The translations under genes and the position numbers were made by a program. A stretch of 15,046 nt of DNA from SIG710 sp045595425 (GTDB taxonomy: Bacteria; Bacillota; Clostridia; Oscillospirales; CAG-272), in the NCBI GenBank assembly GCA_045595425.1, contig JAZOAL010000021.1:1-15046 (forward strand), written 5' to 3'. This document shows, piece after piece, positions 1-7,024 of the stretch; within the stretch, counting starts at the first letter, position 1; each line of letters opens with the position of its first letter. The notes beneath the pieces were generated by a model that was given only the letters and a program-made list of their open reading frames with translations, did not search any database and was not told where the DNA came from.

Positions 1-1772
1 TTTTCCTTTGCGATGAAGCCTGTAACAGCGGCTGCTGCGAGCTGCCAGGAGAAAACGCCGACGATCGGAACGAGGAGGTATGCGAAGGGAGATGCGATGG
101 ATGCGAGGATGGACTGATCTGCAGATTCAGCAACCCGGAAGGACCATGTGAAGGTCTGCATGAGCTGTACTGCCATGTTGCAGAGGAGGATGATGGTGGC
201 TGCCTTTACGATGTAAGCCCAACCTCGGCTGCACATGGACTTGAATGCGCCCCAGAGAGAGGGAGCCTTGTATTCGGGAAGCTCAATGATGAAGAAGGAC
301 TTTCTTGCCTTGTAGCCCGCGACCTTGTTGACGAGCAGTGCGCCGAGGAAAATGAGAAGGATACCGGACAGATACATGACGGTGCTTACCCAACCTGCAT
401 CCTCGAAGAATGCGCCCGCAAAAAGGGCGATCACGGGAATCTTTGCACCGCAGGGCATAAACGGAGCAAGCATTGCAGTCGCGCGGCGTTCACGTTCGTT
501 GCGGATCGTACGGGATGCCATGATACCGGGAACTGCACAGCCGATGGTGATAACGAAGGGGATGACGGACTTGCCGGACAGACCGACCTTCTTAAAGATC
601 GGGTCAAGGACAACCGCAACGCGGGACATATAACCGCAGTCCTCAATAATGGAGAGGAGCAGATAAAGAACAAGTATCTGAGGAACAAAGCCGAGAACCG
701 CACCGACACCACCGACAATACCGTCCATGATAAGACTGTAAAGCCAGAGTGCGATAATGGGATCGCCCGCCTCATTCAAAAGAAAGCTGTCAAAGAAGCC
801 CGGCACAATTTCTCCGAAGAGAACATCGTTTGCCCAATCTGTACCAATAGTACCGATTGAGAATGGGAAACCGCCCATTGCAATAGCGTAAACAAGGAAC
901 ATTACGCAAGCAAAGATAGGAAGAGCAAGAATACGGTTTGTAACTATCCTGTCGATCTTATCCGAAACCGACAAGCCGCCTGTTCTCTTTCTCTTATAGC
1001 AGGTCTTCATAAGCTGACCTATGTAAACATAACGCTCGTTTGTGATAATAGACTCTGCATCATCGTCCATTTCCTTTTCGACCGATGCAATGTCCGCTTC
1101 AATATGTGCGAGCTTATCGGCGGCAAGACCGAGCTGCTCAAGAACCTTTTCGTCTCGCTCAAAGATCTTGATAGCATACCATCTCTGCTGTTCCTCGGGC
1201 ATACCGTGCACAGCAGCCTCTTCGATATGCGCAATAGCATGCTCAACTGTGCCCGAGAAGGTGTGCATAGGTACGCTCTTACCGCTCCTTGCCGCCTCGA
1301 TAGCGGCTTCAGCCGCTTCCTTTGTGCCCGTACCCTTAAGAGCGGAGATATCGATAACCTTGCATCCGAGCTCGCGGCTGAGCTGCTCAATATCGATCTT
1401 ATCGCCGTTTTTCTTAACGATATCCATCATGTTGATGGCAACAACGACCGGAATACCGAGCTCCATAAGCTGGGTTGTGAGATAAAGGTTTCTTTCAAGG
1501 TTTGTACCGTCAACGATATTGAGTATCGCATCAGGACGCTCACCTATGAGATAGTTGCGCGCAACGACCTCTTCAAGAGTATAGGGAGAAAGTGAATAAA
1601 TTCCGGGAAGGTCTGTGATGGTAACACCGCTCTGCTTCTTAAGCTTACCTTCCTTCTTTTCGACCGTAACACCCGGCCAGTTACCTACATACTGATTTGA
1701 ACCCGTCAGTGCGTTAAAAAGAGTTGTTTTACCGCAGTTCGGGTTACCCGCAAGGGCTATTTTCAGATCCAT
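1..1772 (-). CDS. feoB: Ferrous iron transport protein B, 3' end outside window
   Basis: FeoB is the inner-membrane Fe(II) permease with an N-terminal GTPase. Reading leftward from the ATG at 1772, about 590 codons are visible without a stop and the C-terminus lies outside the window. The G domain is complete: G1 GNPNCGKT (residues 9-16), switch region NWPGVTVEKKEG (31-42), G3 DLPG (54-57) and G4 NMMD (114-117). The membrane part shows the two Gate motifs with conserved cysteines, FVITIGCAVPGIMASRT and FMPCGAKIPVIALFAG. A GAGAGGAA ribosome binding site precedes the ATG. It is the third gene after two feoA genes, with an 80-base gap that contains a perfect 16-bp palindrome and could allow separate control. 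Nothing looks broken in the visible part. Identification is very secure. Confidence 0.97.
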   Translation of the reverse strand, partial: MDLKIALAGNPNCGKTTLFNALTGSNQYVGNWPGVTVEKKEGKLKKQSGVTITDLPGIYSLSPYTLEEVVARNYLIGERPDAILNIVDGTNLERNLYLTTQLMELGIPVVVAINMMDIVKKNGDKIDIEQLSRELGCKVIDISALKGTGTKEAAEAAIEAARSGKSVPMHTFSGTVEHAIAHIEEAAVHGMPEEQQRWYAIKIFERDEKVLEQLGLAADKLAHIEADIASVEKEMDDDAESIITNERYVYIGQLMKTCYKRKRTGGLSVSDKIDRIVTNRILALPIFACVMFLVYAIAMGGFPFSIGTIGTDWANDVLFGEIVPGFFDSFLLNEAGDPIIALWLYSLIMDGIVGGVGAVLGFVPQILVLYLLLSIIEDCGYMSRVAVVLDPIFKKVGLSGKSVIPFVITIGCAVPGIMASRTIRNERERRATAMLAPFMPCGAKIPVIALFAGAFFEDAGWVSTVMYLSGILLIFLGALLVNKVAGYKARKSFFIIELPEYKAPSLWGAFKSMCSRGWAYIVKAATIILLCNMAVQLMQTFTWSFRVAESADQSILASIASPFAYLLVPIVGVFSWQLAAAAVTGFIAKE

Positions 1773-1793
1773 GTCTGATTCCTCTCTTTCTGC

Positions 1794-1809
1794 GTTAGCC
1801 GCGGCTAAC
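1794..1809. promoter_or_regulatory. Palindromic operator upstream of feoB
   Basis: GTTAGCCGCGGCTAAC is a perfect 16-bp palindrome, 21 bases upstream of the feoB start and 43 bases after the feoA stop. It overlaps a second, offset inverted pair CTAAC-C-GTTAG (1805-1815), making a composite site. The same arms occur at 2394-2409 and 2502-2517. The GTTAG/CTAAC core resembles DtxR/IdeR-type metal-repressor sites, so iron-responsive control is inferred. The regulator gene is not in the window. Confidence 0.7.
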
Positions 1810-1852
1810 CGTTAGTCAAAATTTTTGGGAACTCTGCCCCATGTAAAGTTAA

Positions 1853-2074
1853 TTATTCAATCTCAACCATTTCCGCGTCTGCACGGCGGAGAGAAAGCTC
1901 ATAACCTCTTACGGTTATTTCAACAGGGTCTCCAAGAGGTGCAACCTTACGAACGTAAACTTCAACGCCCTTAGTAAGCCCCATGTCCATGATCCTGCGC
2001 TTTACTGCGCCCTCTCCATGGAGCTTTACAACCTTAACGGTCTGACCAACCTTAGCGGTCTTAAGAGTATTCAT
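1853..2074 (-). CDS. feoA: FeoA family protein, second of two
   Basis: This is a 73-residue SH3-like FeoA domain protein, a cytosolic accessory factor of the Feo ferrous iron transporter. The sequence has the usual FeoA layout: a start resembling L..ak.Gq.vkVv, then RRIMDMGLTKGVEVYVRKVAPLGDPVEITVRGYELSLRRADAEMVEIE. The MGLTKG turn and GDPVEITVRGYELSLRR are the family hallmarks. The start is supported by AGGAGG eight bases upstream of ATG 2074. It follows the other feoA by 45 bases and precedes feoB by 80 bases, so the three genes are probably co-transcribed. This copy has the more canonical GYxLSLRRxxA ending of the two. Confidence 0.95.
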   Translation of the reverse strand: MNTLKTAKVGQTVKVVKLHGEGAVKRRIMDMGLTKGVEVYVRKVAPLGDPVEITVRGYELSLRRADAEMVEIE

Positions 2075-2119
2075 CCCTATATCCTCCTATGAAAATACAT
2101 ATCAGTTAAACAGCGCTTA

Positions 2120-2332
2120 TCAGATCATTATCTTCTGCGCCATCTCACGACTTACGGCAATTCTGGCTTCCTTGACATTTACAATAAGATTACCGCCGAT
2201 AGCATTGATAACGGTAACATTTCCGCCAACCACAAAACCAAGGTTTTCAAGATGCTTTTTAACTTCGGGAAGTCCGCCGATCTTTTTTATTACATTAACT
2301 TCACCAACAGATGCAAAGGTAAGCGGCATCAT
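2120..2332 (-). CDS. feoA: FeoA family protein, first of two (divergent paralogue)
   Basis: This is a 70-residue FeoA/SH3-like protein, the first gene of the feo operon. It begins MMPLTFASVGEVNVIKKIGG and continues with HLENLGFVVGGNVTVINAIGGNLIVNVKEARIAVSREMAQKIMI. The LGFVVGGNVTV turn matches the LGl..G..v.v position of FeoA. The GYxLSLRR strand is replaced by EARIAVSREMAQKI, a variant typical of the first copy in tandem feoA-feoA-feoB operons. A GAGGT ribosome binding site lies just upstream of ATG 2332. The gene follows the promoter and palindromic operator at 2394-2446. The two FeoA proteins are clearly not identical, so they probably have different roles, one perhaps contacting FeoB. Confidence 0.92.
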   Translation of the reverse strand: MMPLTFASVGEVNVIKKIGGLPEVKKHLENLGFVVGGNVTVINAIGGNLIVNVKEARIAVSREMAQKIMI

Positions 2333-2393
2333 AGATCTACCTCACACAATATATATTCAGATCAGCTCCGGCTAACCACTCTTTCTCAAAAAA

Positions 2394-2409
2394 GTTAGCC
2401 CCTGCTAAC
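2394..2409. promoter_or_regulatory. Palindromic operator at the feo transcription start
   Basis: GTTAGCCCCTGCTAAC is a 16-bp palindrome with one mismatched pair, matching the arms of the site at 1794-1809. It begins about two bases downstream of the predicted start of the feo promoter, where a bound repressor would block transcription. A degenerate half-site GGCTAAC follows at 2370-2376, whose partner arm (ATCAGCT) is poorly conserved. Confidence 0.7.
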
Positions 2410-2417
2410 TATATAAT

Positions 2418-2446
2418 ATGATACACATTTCCGCGAAATTTGTCAA
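2418..2446 (-). promoter_or_regulatory. feo operon promoter
   Basis: On the minus strand, TTGACA (2446-2441) is separated by 17 bases from TATCAT (2423-2418), a near-consensus vegetative promoter directed at the first feoA. The predicted start (near 2411) falls at the edge of the palindrome at 2394-2409. Confidence 0.75.
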
Positions 2447-2501
2447 TAGAAAAATTCAATTTTTTTGTCTCCGCTTCCATTTTCAGCACATTTCACAACA
2501 A

Positions 2502-2517
2502 GTTAGCCTCGGCTAAC
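2502..2517. promoter_or_regulatory. Upstream palindromic operator of feo
   Basis: GTTAGCCTCGGCTAAC has perfect 7-bp arms around a TC centre and is the third copy of the site. It lies about 56 bases upstream of the -35 box. It could be an auxiliary site for repressor cooperation or control an additional weaker promoter further upstream. I could not identify a convincing second promoter. Confidence 0.6.
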
Positions 2518-2577
2518 CCCCGCTTTTTATGCAGTTTGACATTTTAGCATGGAAACAATAATTTAGCGGTGAGTTTA

Positions 2578-2791
2578 TAAGCCTTCCCTTGCAGGGATCA
2601 CCTCTGCTTTGCCGAGCTCGGGGGACCACGAAGTGGTGGATGAGTAGATACCGCTTTCGGTTATAATCCGTAGAGTGATAGCGTAATTAAATAGTAACTT
2701 TCAGTAACTAAACAACGCATATTTTATATTGACCTAAATGGTGACTACTCATCCGTCGCTATGCGACACCTTCCCTGCAAGGGAAGGCTTA
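2578..2791. repeat. MITE-like palindromic element
   Basis: A 20-bp perfect terminal inverted repeat (2578-2597 against 2772-2791, ending TAAGCCTTCCC/GGGAAGGCTTA) bounds a 214-bp non-coding segment. A second inner inverted pair GGATGAGTAG (2638-2647) / CTACTCATCC (2745-2754) lies at a matching depth. Each arm also carries its own small hairpin: CCACgaaGTGG-like near 2625-2638 and GTCGCtatGCGAC at 2754-2766. This is the structure of a non-autonomous miniature inverted-repeat element. It occupies most of the gap between the feo promoter and the pyruvate kinase gene, and may act as a transcription boundary for both. No target-site duplication could be assigned. Confidence 0.75.
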
Positions 2792-2867
2792 CGTTCGTGC
2801 ATCGTAATTTGTTAATTCTTCACTCTACAAACAGTCCTACAAATTATTGTTTTTAGAAATCATCAAT

Positions 2868-4280
2868 TCATATTGTTTCAACCTTTATCAGGCTTGTGTT
2901 CCCGGATTCGCCGTTGGTCATTCCGCCGGTGATCAGAATGTTGTCGCCGCCGGATAGGGGGAGGGCGGCACGGGCGATCTTTTTTGCTGTATAGAAAAGG
3001 ACATCGGTTGAGTTGAATTCCTCTGCCATCATGGGCATAACTCCCCATGAGAGAGCAAGCTTGCGCCATGTTATTTCATTTGTTGTCAGACCGATTATAT
3101 CAACAGGGCTGCGGAATCGGGAGACCATTCTGGCAGTCACGCCGGTTCTTGTGCAGACAACTATAGCTTTTGCTCCGATGTCGATGGACATTCCGCAGGT
3201 TGAGTGTGAAAGGGCATCGACTGTGTTTTTGATCTTAAATTCGTTTGTATGGAAACGCTTTGCGTAGTTTATGGATTTTTCTGTTTGCTCAGCGATCTTC
3301 GACATTGTTTGAACGGTCAGCACCGGATATTTTCCTGCGGCGGTTTCACCCGAGAGCATTATTGCGCTGGTTCCGTCATAAACCGCATTGGCAACATCGC
3401 TGATCTCGGCTCTTGTGGGTCTGGGATTGCTTATCATGCTTTCGAGCATTTCGGTTGCGGTGATGACTCTCTTGCCGAGCATTCGGCAGGTTGTGATAAG
3501 ATGCTTTTGAATCGCGGGGAGCTCTTCGAAGGGAATCTCAACGCCCATATCGCCCCTGCCTATCATTATTCCGTCACATTCGCGGCAGATAGCTTCAATA
3601 TTGTCAACGCCGGACTGATTTTCGATCTTTGCGATGATATCAGCCTGAGAGCCGCCTATCTCGGATAAATAATTCTTTACGTCGATGAGATCCTGCGCGC
3701 AGGAAACAAAGGAGCAGGCGATGAAATCAACGCCGTTTTTAACTCCGAATTCAATATCTGCCTTGTCCTGGTCGCTGAGATATTTCTGATGAAGAACCTT
3801 GTTTGGAAAGCTCATGCTTTTGCGGTTTGAAAGCTCGCCGCCGATAAGAACGCGGCAGACGGCATCGGTACCCTTCAGCTCTGTGACCTCGAAATGAAGA
3901 AGACCGTTGCAGAGAAGTATTTTATCTCCGATTTCAAGATCGTTTATCATTCCTTTATAGCTGACAGAGACCCGCTCTTCATTTCCTATGATGTCTTCTG
4001 TTGTAAATGTAAAGATGTCGCCGTCCGAAAGCTTGATCTTTCCATTTTCAAAGGTTCCGATACGATATTCGGGACCCTTGGTGTCAAGCAGAATTGCTAT
4101 GGGAAGATTCAGCTTTGCTCTTGCACTTTTGATGATATTTATCTTTTTAAGATGATCCTCATGTGAGCCGTGAGAGAAATTTAGGCGAGCCACGTTCATG
4201 CCCGCAAGGCACATTTCCGTTATGGTTTTTTCATCCTCACAAGCAGGACCTATCGTGCATACTATTTTTGTTTTTCTCAT
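2868..4280 (-). CDS. pyk: Pyruvate kinase
   Basis: Pyruvate kinase catalyses the last glycolytic step, phosphoenolpyruvate plus ADP to pyruvate plus ATP, in the cytosol. At 470 residues it has the standard bacterial length without the extra C-terminal PEP-utiliser-type domain of some Bacillus enzymes. Motifs in order: KTKIVCTIGPA (4-13), NVARLNFSHGSHE (29-41), LLDTKGPE (64-71), catalytic Lys in KIEN (K218), metal/substrate segment MIGRGDMGVEIP (239-250), ATEMLESMI (275-283), then DGTSAIMLSGETAAGKYP (302-319) and a C-terminal allosteric domain. Two departures from consensus are EYRIG for EIRTG and GRGDMG for ARGDLG. GGAGG lies 11 bases upstream of the ATG. The gene is monocistronic between two palindromic elements, with its own promoter at 4328-4355. 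Confidence 0.97.
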   Translation of the reverse strand: MRKTKIVCTIGPACEDEKTITEMCLAGMNVARLNFSHGSHEDHLKKINIIKSARAKLNLPIAILLDTKGPEYRIGTFENGKIKLSDGDIFTFTTEDIIGNEERVSVSYKGMINDLEIGDKILLCNGLLHFEVTELKGTDAVCRVLIGGELSNRKSMSFPNKVLHQKYLSDQDKADIEFGVKNGVDFIACSFVSCAQDLIDVKNYLSEIGGSQADIIAKIENQSGVDNIEAICRECDGIMIGRGDMGVEIPFEELPAIQKHLITTCRMLGKRVITATEMLESMISNPRPTRAEISDVANAVYDGTSAIMLSGETAAGKYPVLTVQTMSKIAEQTEKSINYAKRFHTNEFKIKNTVDALSHSTCGMSIDIGAKAIVVCTRTGVTARMVSRFRSPVDIIGLTTNEITWRKLALSWGVMPMMAEEFNSTDVLFYTAKKIARAALPLSGGDNILITGGMTNGESGNTSLIKVETI

Positions 4281-4327
4281 GTGTTTTTTGACCTCCGGAT
4301 TATAAAAGAAAAAATTCTCACGTATAC

Positions 4328-4355
4328 ATTATATTGCGAAATTTGTCAATGTCAA
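4328..4355 (-). promoter_or_regulatory. pyk promoter with tandem -35 boxes
   Basis: The minus strand carries TTGACATTGACA (4355-4344), i.e. two abutting perfect -35 boxes. The outer one is 16 bases from a perfect TATAAT (4333-4328). The inner one is 17 bases from a weaker TATACG. This predicts strong constitutive transcription of pyk with a leader of about 40 bases. Confidence 0.75.
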
Positions 4356-4430
4356 GCATAAATTATATATTTTCGGTTTTTTTGCAATTTAATAAATTGA
4401 AAATGCAATGTATATATTCAAATAATCGTT

Positions 4431-4581
4431 AACCTCTAAAAACTCAAATCTTAATGATAAAGAATAATTTGGCGAATAGTTAGTTAATACCCTATGAGCC
4501 CCAGCGAAGGATCTCTTGAATTGTTTGTCACTCTACTTCGCTAAATTATTGTTTAGCTCAGAATTTAAGTTTTTAGAGGTT
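4431..4581. repeat. Second palindromic (MITE-like) element
   Basis: The outer arms are AACCTCTAAAAACT (4431-4444) and its exact complement at 4568-4581, with similarity continuing several bases inward. Inner arms AATAATTTGGCGAA (near 4463-4476) and TTCGCTAAATTATT (4537-4550) pair with one mismatch. The whole is a 151-bp imperfect palindrome with no coding content, between the pyk promoter and the end of the kdgK transcript. Its sequence differs from the element at 2578-2791, except for a shared 12-16 base block. Confidence 0.65.
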
Positions 4582-4612
4582 GCCAATCATCTTATACATC
4601 GCCATAAAATAT

Positions 4613-4646
4613 AAAATCTCGTCAAACTTATTTTTGACGGGATTTT
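4613..4646 (-). terminator. Terminator of the eda-kdgK operon
   Basis: AAAATCTCGTCAAA (4613-4626) and TTTGACGGGATTTT (4633-4646) form a long stem with a 6-base loop and one mismatch. On the minus strand it is followed by a T-rich tract (TTTTATATTTTAT). It lies about 50 bases after the kdgK stop. Confidence 0.75.
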
Positions 4647-4694
4647 TGATCTGTTTATCACTGCTTTTACAGCTAAATTCGATATTTAAAACAA

Positions 4695-5723
4695 TTATCT
4701 GACAACACGCCCTGAGCCGTCGCCGCCTGCAAGCTGGTTAACTTCTGCAACGGAAACCCGGTTCATATCGCCTTCGATTGTATGCTTGAGGCAACTTGCC
4801 GCAACAGCAAATTCGATCATAGCCTGAGGATCCATTTCACTGAGAGCTGCATATATAAGACCTGCACCGAAGCTGTCGCCGCCGCCAACGCGGTCAACGA
4901 TGTGGATACGGTAGGAACGGCTGAAATAGTAACCATCTGTAGCCTTATCATAAAGCATAGCCTTCCAGTCGTTATCGTTTGCGGAAATTGAGGAGCGGAG
5001 CGTGATGGCAACCTTCTTGCAGCCGAAGCGGTCTGAGAGCTGCTTTGCAACGCTCTTGTAGCCCTCATGGTTCAGCTTACCACCTGTAATATCGGTGTCA
5101 GCTGCCTTGATCCCGAATACGTCGCTTGCGTCCTCTTCGTTTGCGATGCAAACATCAACATAGGGCATAAGCTCACCCATTACCTGTCCTGCCTTTTCTC
5201 TTGTCCAGAGCTTCTTACGGTAGTTAAGGTCACAGCTTATAGTGATTCCTCTTTCCTTAGCCTTTTCACATGCAACCTTGCAGATCTCTGCAACATTATC
5301 GCCAAGAGCGGGTGTAATTCCTGTGAAATGGAACCAATCTACGCCATCAAGAATAGCGTCCCAGTCAAAATCCGCAACCGTTGCCTGAGAAATTGAAGAA
5401 CCTGCACGGTCATAGATGACCTTGGAGGGTCTCTGGCTTGCGCCCTTTTCGAGGAAGTAAATACCAACTCTCTCGCCGCCGCGTGCGATAAACTTTGTCT
5501 CAACGCCGAACTGACGGAGAGCGTTTATGCCTGCCTGACCGATATCGTGAGCAGGGAGCTTTGTAACGAAAGTCGCCTCCATGCCGAAATTAGCGAGAGA
5601 AACCGCAACATTTGCTTCACCGCCGCCGTATGTTGCTCCATAGCTTGTTGCCTGGCTGAAGCGGTAATATCCCTCGGGAGCAAGGCGAAGCATGATCTCG
5701 CCGAATGTAACTATTCTTTTCAT
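4695..5723 (-). CDS. kdgK: 2-keto-3-deoxygluconate kinase (PfkB family)
   Basis: This PfkB/ribokinase-family sugar kinase probably phosphorylates 2-keto-3-deoxygluconate (KDG) to KDPG in the cytosol. Its 342 residues have FGEIMLRLAPEGYYRFSQA at the N-terminus, which is typical of KdgK. The first PfkB signature with the sugar-binding GGGEANVA is at 33-40 and the second, VGGGDSFGAG, at 279-288, with the catalytic base at D283. The gene follows the KDPG aldolase-VOC gene by 25 bases on the same strand, with GAAAGGAA as ribosome binding site. A terminator follows, so it is the last gene of a two-gene operon. The aldolase neighbour makes KDG the best substrate guess. A related substrate such as 2-keto-3-deoxygalactonate cannot be excluded from sequence alone. 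Confidence 0.9.
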   Translation of the reverse strand: MKRIVTFGEIMLRLAPEGYYRFSQATSYGATYGGGEANVAVSLANFGMEATFVTKLPAHDIGQAGINALRQFGVETKFIARGGERVGIYFLEKGASQRPSKVIYDRAGSSISQATVADFDWDAILDGVDWFHFTGITPALGDNVAEICKVACEKAKERGITISCDLNYRKKLWTREKAGQVMGELMPYVDVCIANEEDASDVFGIKAADTDITGGKLNHEGYKSVAKQLSDRFGCKKVAITLRSSISANDNDWKAMLYDKATDGYYFSRSYRIHIVDRVGGGDSFGAGLIYAALSEMDPQAMIEFAVAASCLKHTIEGDMNRVSVAEVNQLAGGDGSGRVVR

Positions 5724-5748
5724 TGAGTTTTATTCCTTTCGCAATATA

Positions 5749-6708
5749 TTATTTTACCAGATGATAAGCGAAACCGCCGATCTCGTCCTTAAGATAAACG
5801 AACTTCATGCTTCCGTCGGGAGCATAGGTCGCTGTGCTCATATCGAATTCAAAGCCCTTGCGTGAGAGATGGTAAACGGCTCTGTCAACATTGCTCGTCT
5901 TGATTGCAACGTGACCGCATGTGCCCATGCCCTTGCCCTTCATTATCTCAACAGAGGCGCTTGCAAAGATTGATTTTTCTCTCTCGTCTCTTGCAAAGCC
6001 GAATGCCTTTTCAAGTGTCTTGGCGGCTTCATCTGCCTCAGAAGCATCCGCAGTATTAACACCGAGATGAACCAGCTTGAAATCAAGCATTGTTGCAACA
6101 GCTTCTTCGGTGAGCTTTCTGATGCCGTCAAAATCACCTGCTGCGATCATGTCAGCCTTAACCATCCAGCTTCCGCCGCAAGCGATGATCTTATTAAAAG
6201 CAAGATAATCCTTTACGTTAGCAGGTCCGATTCCGCCTGTGGGCATGAACTTAACGCCGCCATAGGGAGCGGACATAGCCTTGATCATTGCGATACCGCC
6301 GGAATTTTCAGCCGGGAAGAATTTTACTGTGTCAAGTCCGAGAGAAAGAGCCTGTTCGATTCCTGAGGGATTATTGATGCCGGGAACGATGGGATAGCCC
6401 TTTGCTGTGCAGTGCTTAACGACCTCGGGATTGAGACCGGGGCTGACGATGAATTTCGCGCCTGCCTGTGCGGCGATATCAGCCTGATCGGGCGTGAGTA
6501 CCGTTCCTGCACCAACGATCATCTCGGGATAAGCCTCGGAAATTGCCTTGATGGCGTCCTTTGCCGCCGCTGTTCTGAAGGTAACCTCAGCGCAGGGGAG
6601 ACCGCCGTCTATAAGAGCCTTTGCAAGAGGAAGCGCGTCCTTTGCATCATCGATCTTGATAACGGGAACTATACCGATAAGAGAGAGTTCTTCTAAAACC
6701 TTATTCAT
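5749..6708 (-). CDS. eda: KDPG/KHG aldolase fused to a VOC (glyoxalase-like) domain
   Basis: Residues 1-205 are a class I 2-keto-3-deoxy-6-phosphogluconate aldolase, splitting KDPG into pyruvate and glyceraldehyde-3-phosphate. Visible motifs are EVTFRT with E41 and R45, VGAGTVL (65-71), SPGLNP (89-94), the Schiff-base lysine in VKFFPAE (K129) and MPTGGI (155-160). Residues 208-319 form a separate VOC/glyoxalase-fold domain. Its possible metal ligands are H214 (LVHLGVN), E254 (SVEIMK), H266 (CGHVAIK) and H316 (AYHLV), inferred from their spacing. Stand-alone Eda is about 205-215 residues, so this is a true fusion. The start is placed at ATG 6708, with AAGGAG six bases upstream. An in-frame extension to 6741 has no such site. 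It is the first gene of the operon with kdgK. Confidence 0.92.
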   Translation of the reverse strand: MNKVLEELSLIGIVPVIKIDDAKDALPLAKALIDGGLPCAEVTFRTAAAKDAIKAISEAYPEMIVGAGTVLTPDQADIAAQAGAKFIVSPGLNPEVVKHCTAKGYPIVPGINNPSGIEQALSLGLDTVKFFPAENSGGIAMIKAMSAPYGGVKFMPTGGIGPANVKDYLAFNKIIACGGSWMVKADMIAAGDFDGIRKLTEEAVATMLDFKLVHLGVNTADASEADEAAKTLEKAFGFARDEREKSIFASASVEIMKGKGMGTCGHVAIKTSNVDRAVYHLSRKGFEFDMSTATYAPDGSMKFVYLKDEIGGFAYHLVK

Positions 6709-6768
6709 TTTTTCTCCTTGTCTGTCCTTGCGCGGATACATGCGTTTGCGCGTTATTTTTATACCTTA

Positions 6769-6796
6769 ATTATATCACTTTTGTATGGAATGTCAA
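6769..6796 (-). promoter_or_regulatory. Promoter of the eda-kdgK operon
   Basis: On the minus strand TTGACA (6796-6791), a 16-base spacer and TATAAT (6774-6769) give an almost perfect promoter with a leader of about 55 bases. TGTAT (6783-6787) inside the spacer and ATACA (6806-6810) form an inverted pair across the -35 box, a possible operator. Confidence 0.75.
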
Positions 6797-6832
6797 TAAT
6801 TTGTGATACAGGAAAGCAAGATTAGCATGAAT

Positions 6833-6859
6833 TTGCAAAATATTGTACCATTTTTGCAA
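6833..6859. promoter_or_regulatory. Inverted repeat between divergent sugar-acid genes
   Basis: TTGCAAAA (6833-6840) and TTTTGCAA (6852-6859) are perfect 8-bp arms separated by 11 bases, midway between the divergent eda-kdgK and oxidoreductase promoters. The position fits a regulator that controls both directions. The regulator family cannot be told from sequence. Confidence 0.4.
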
Positions 6860-6929
6860 TATCCCGATTGCTTTTCAACCCCCAAAAAAACAAACAGCAA
6901 TTTTTGTCCTCAAAACGCCCATTTATGTC

Positions 6930-6958
6930 TTGATAGTTAGCATATTTTGTCTTATAAT
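6930..6958 (+). promoter_or_regulatory. Promoter of the Gfo/Idh/MocA gene
   Basis: TTGATA (6930-6935), 17 bases, then TATAAT (6953-6958), giving a leader of about 60 bases before the ATG at 7025. It is divergent from the eda promoter, with about 130 bases between the two -35 boxes. Confidence 0.75.
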
Positions 6959-7024
6959 ACTAATACAACTCATGTTTCATGCACGATAATTGACCGTGAA
7001 ACTGTTTTTGGAGGAATTTGGATT

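Noticed and set aside
325..1595. Several open frames on the plus strand and in other frames across feoB
   Set aside because: They are antisense shadows of a well-conserved feoB frame, with no family similarity of their own.
6709..6741. Eleven-residue N-terminal extension of the KDPG aldolase
   Set aside because: It would include the AAGGAG ribosome binding site of the ATG at 6708, and the extension has no family similarity.
6947..7024. TTG start for the Gfo/Idh/MocA protein
   Set aside because: It overlaps the -10 box at 6953-6958. The Rossmann fold begins right after ATG 7025.
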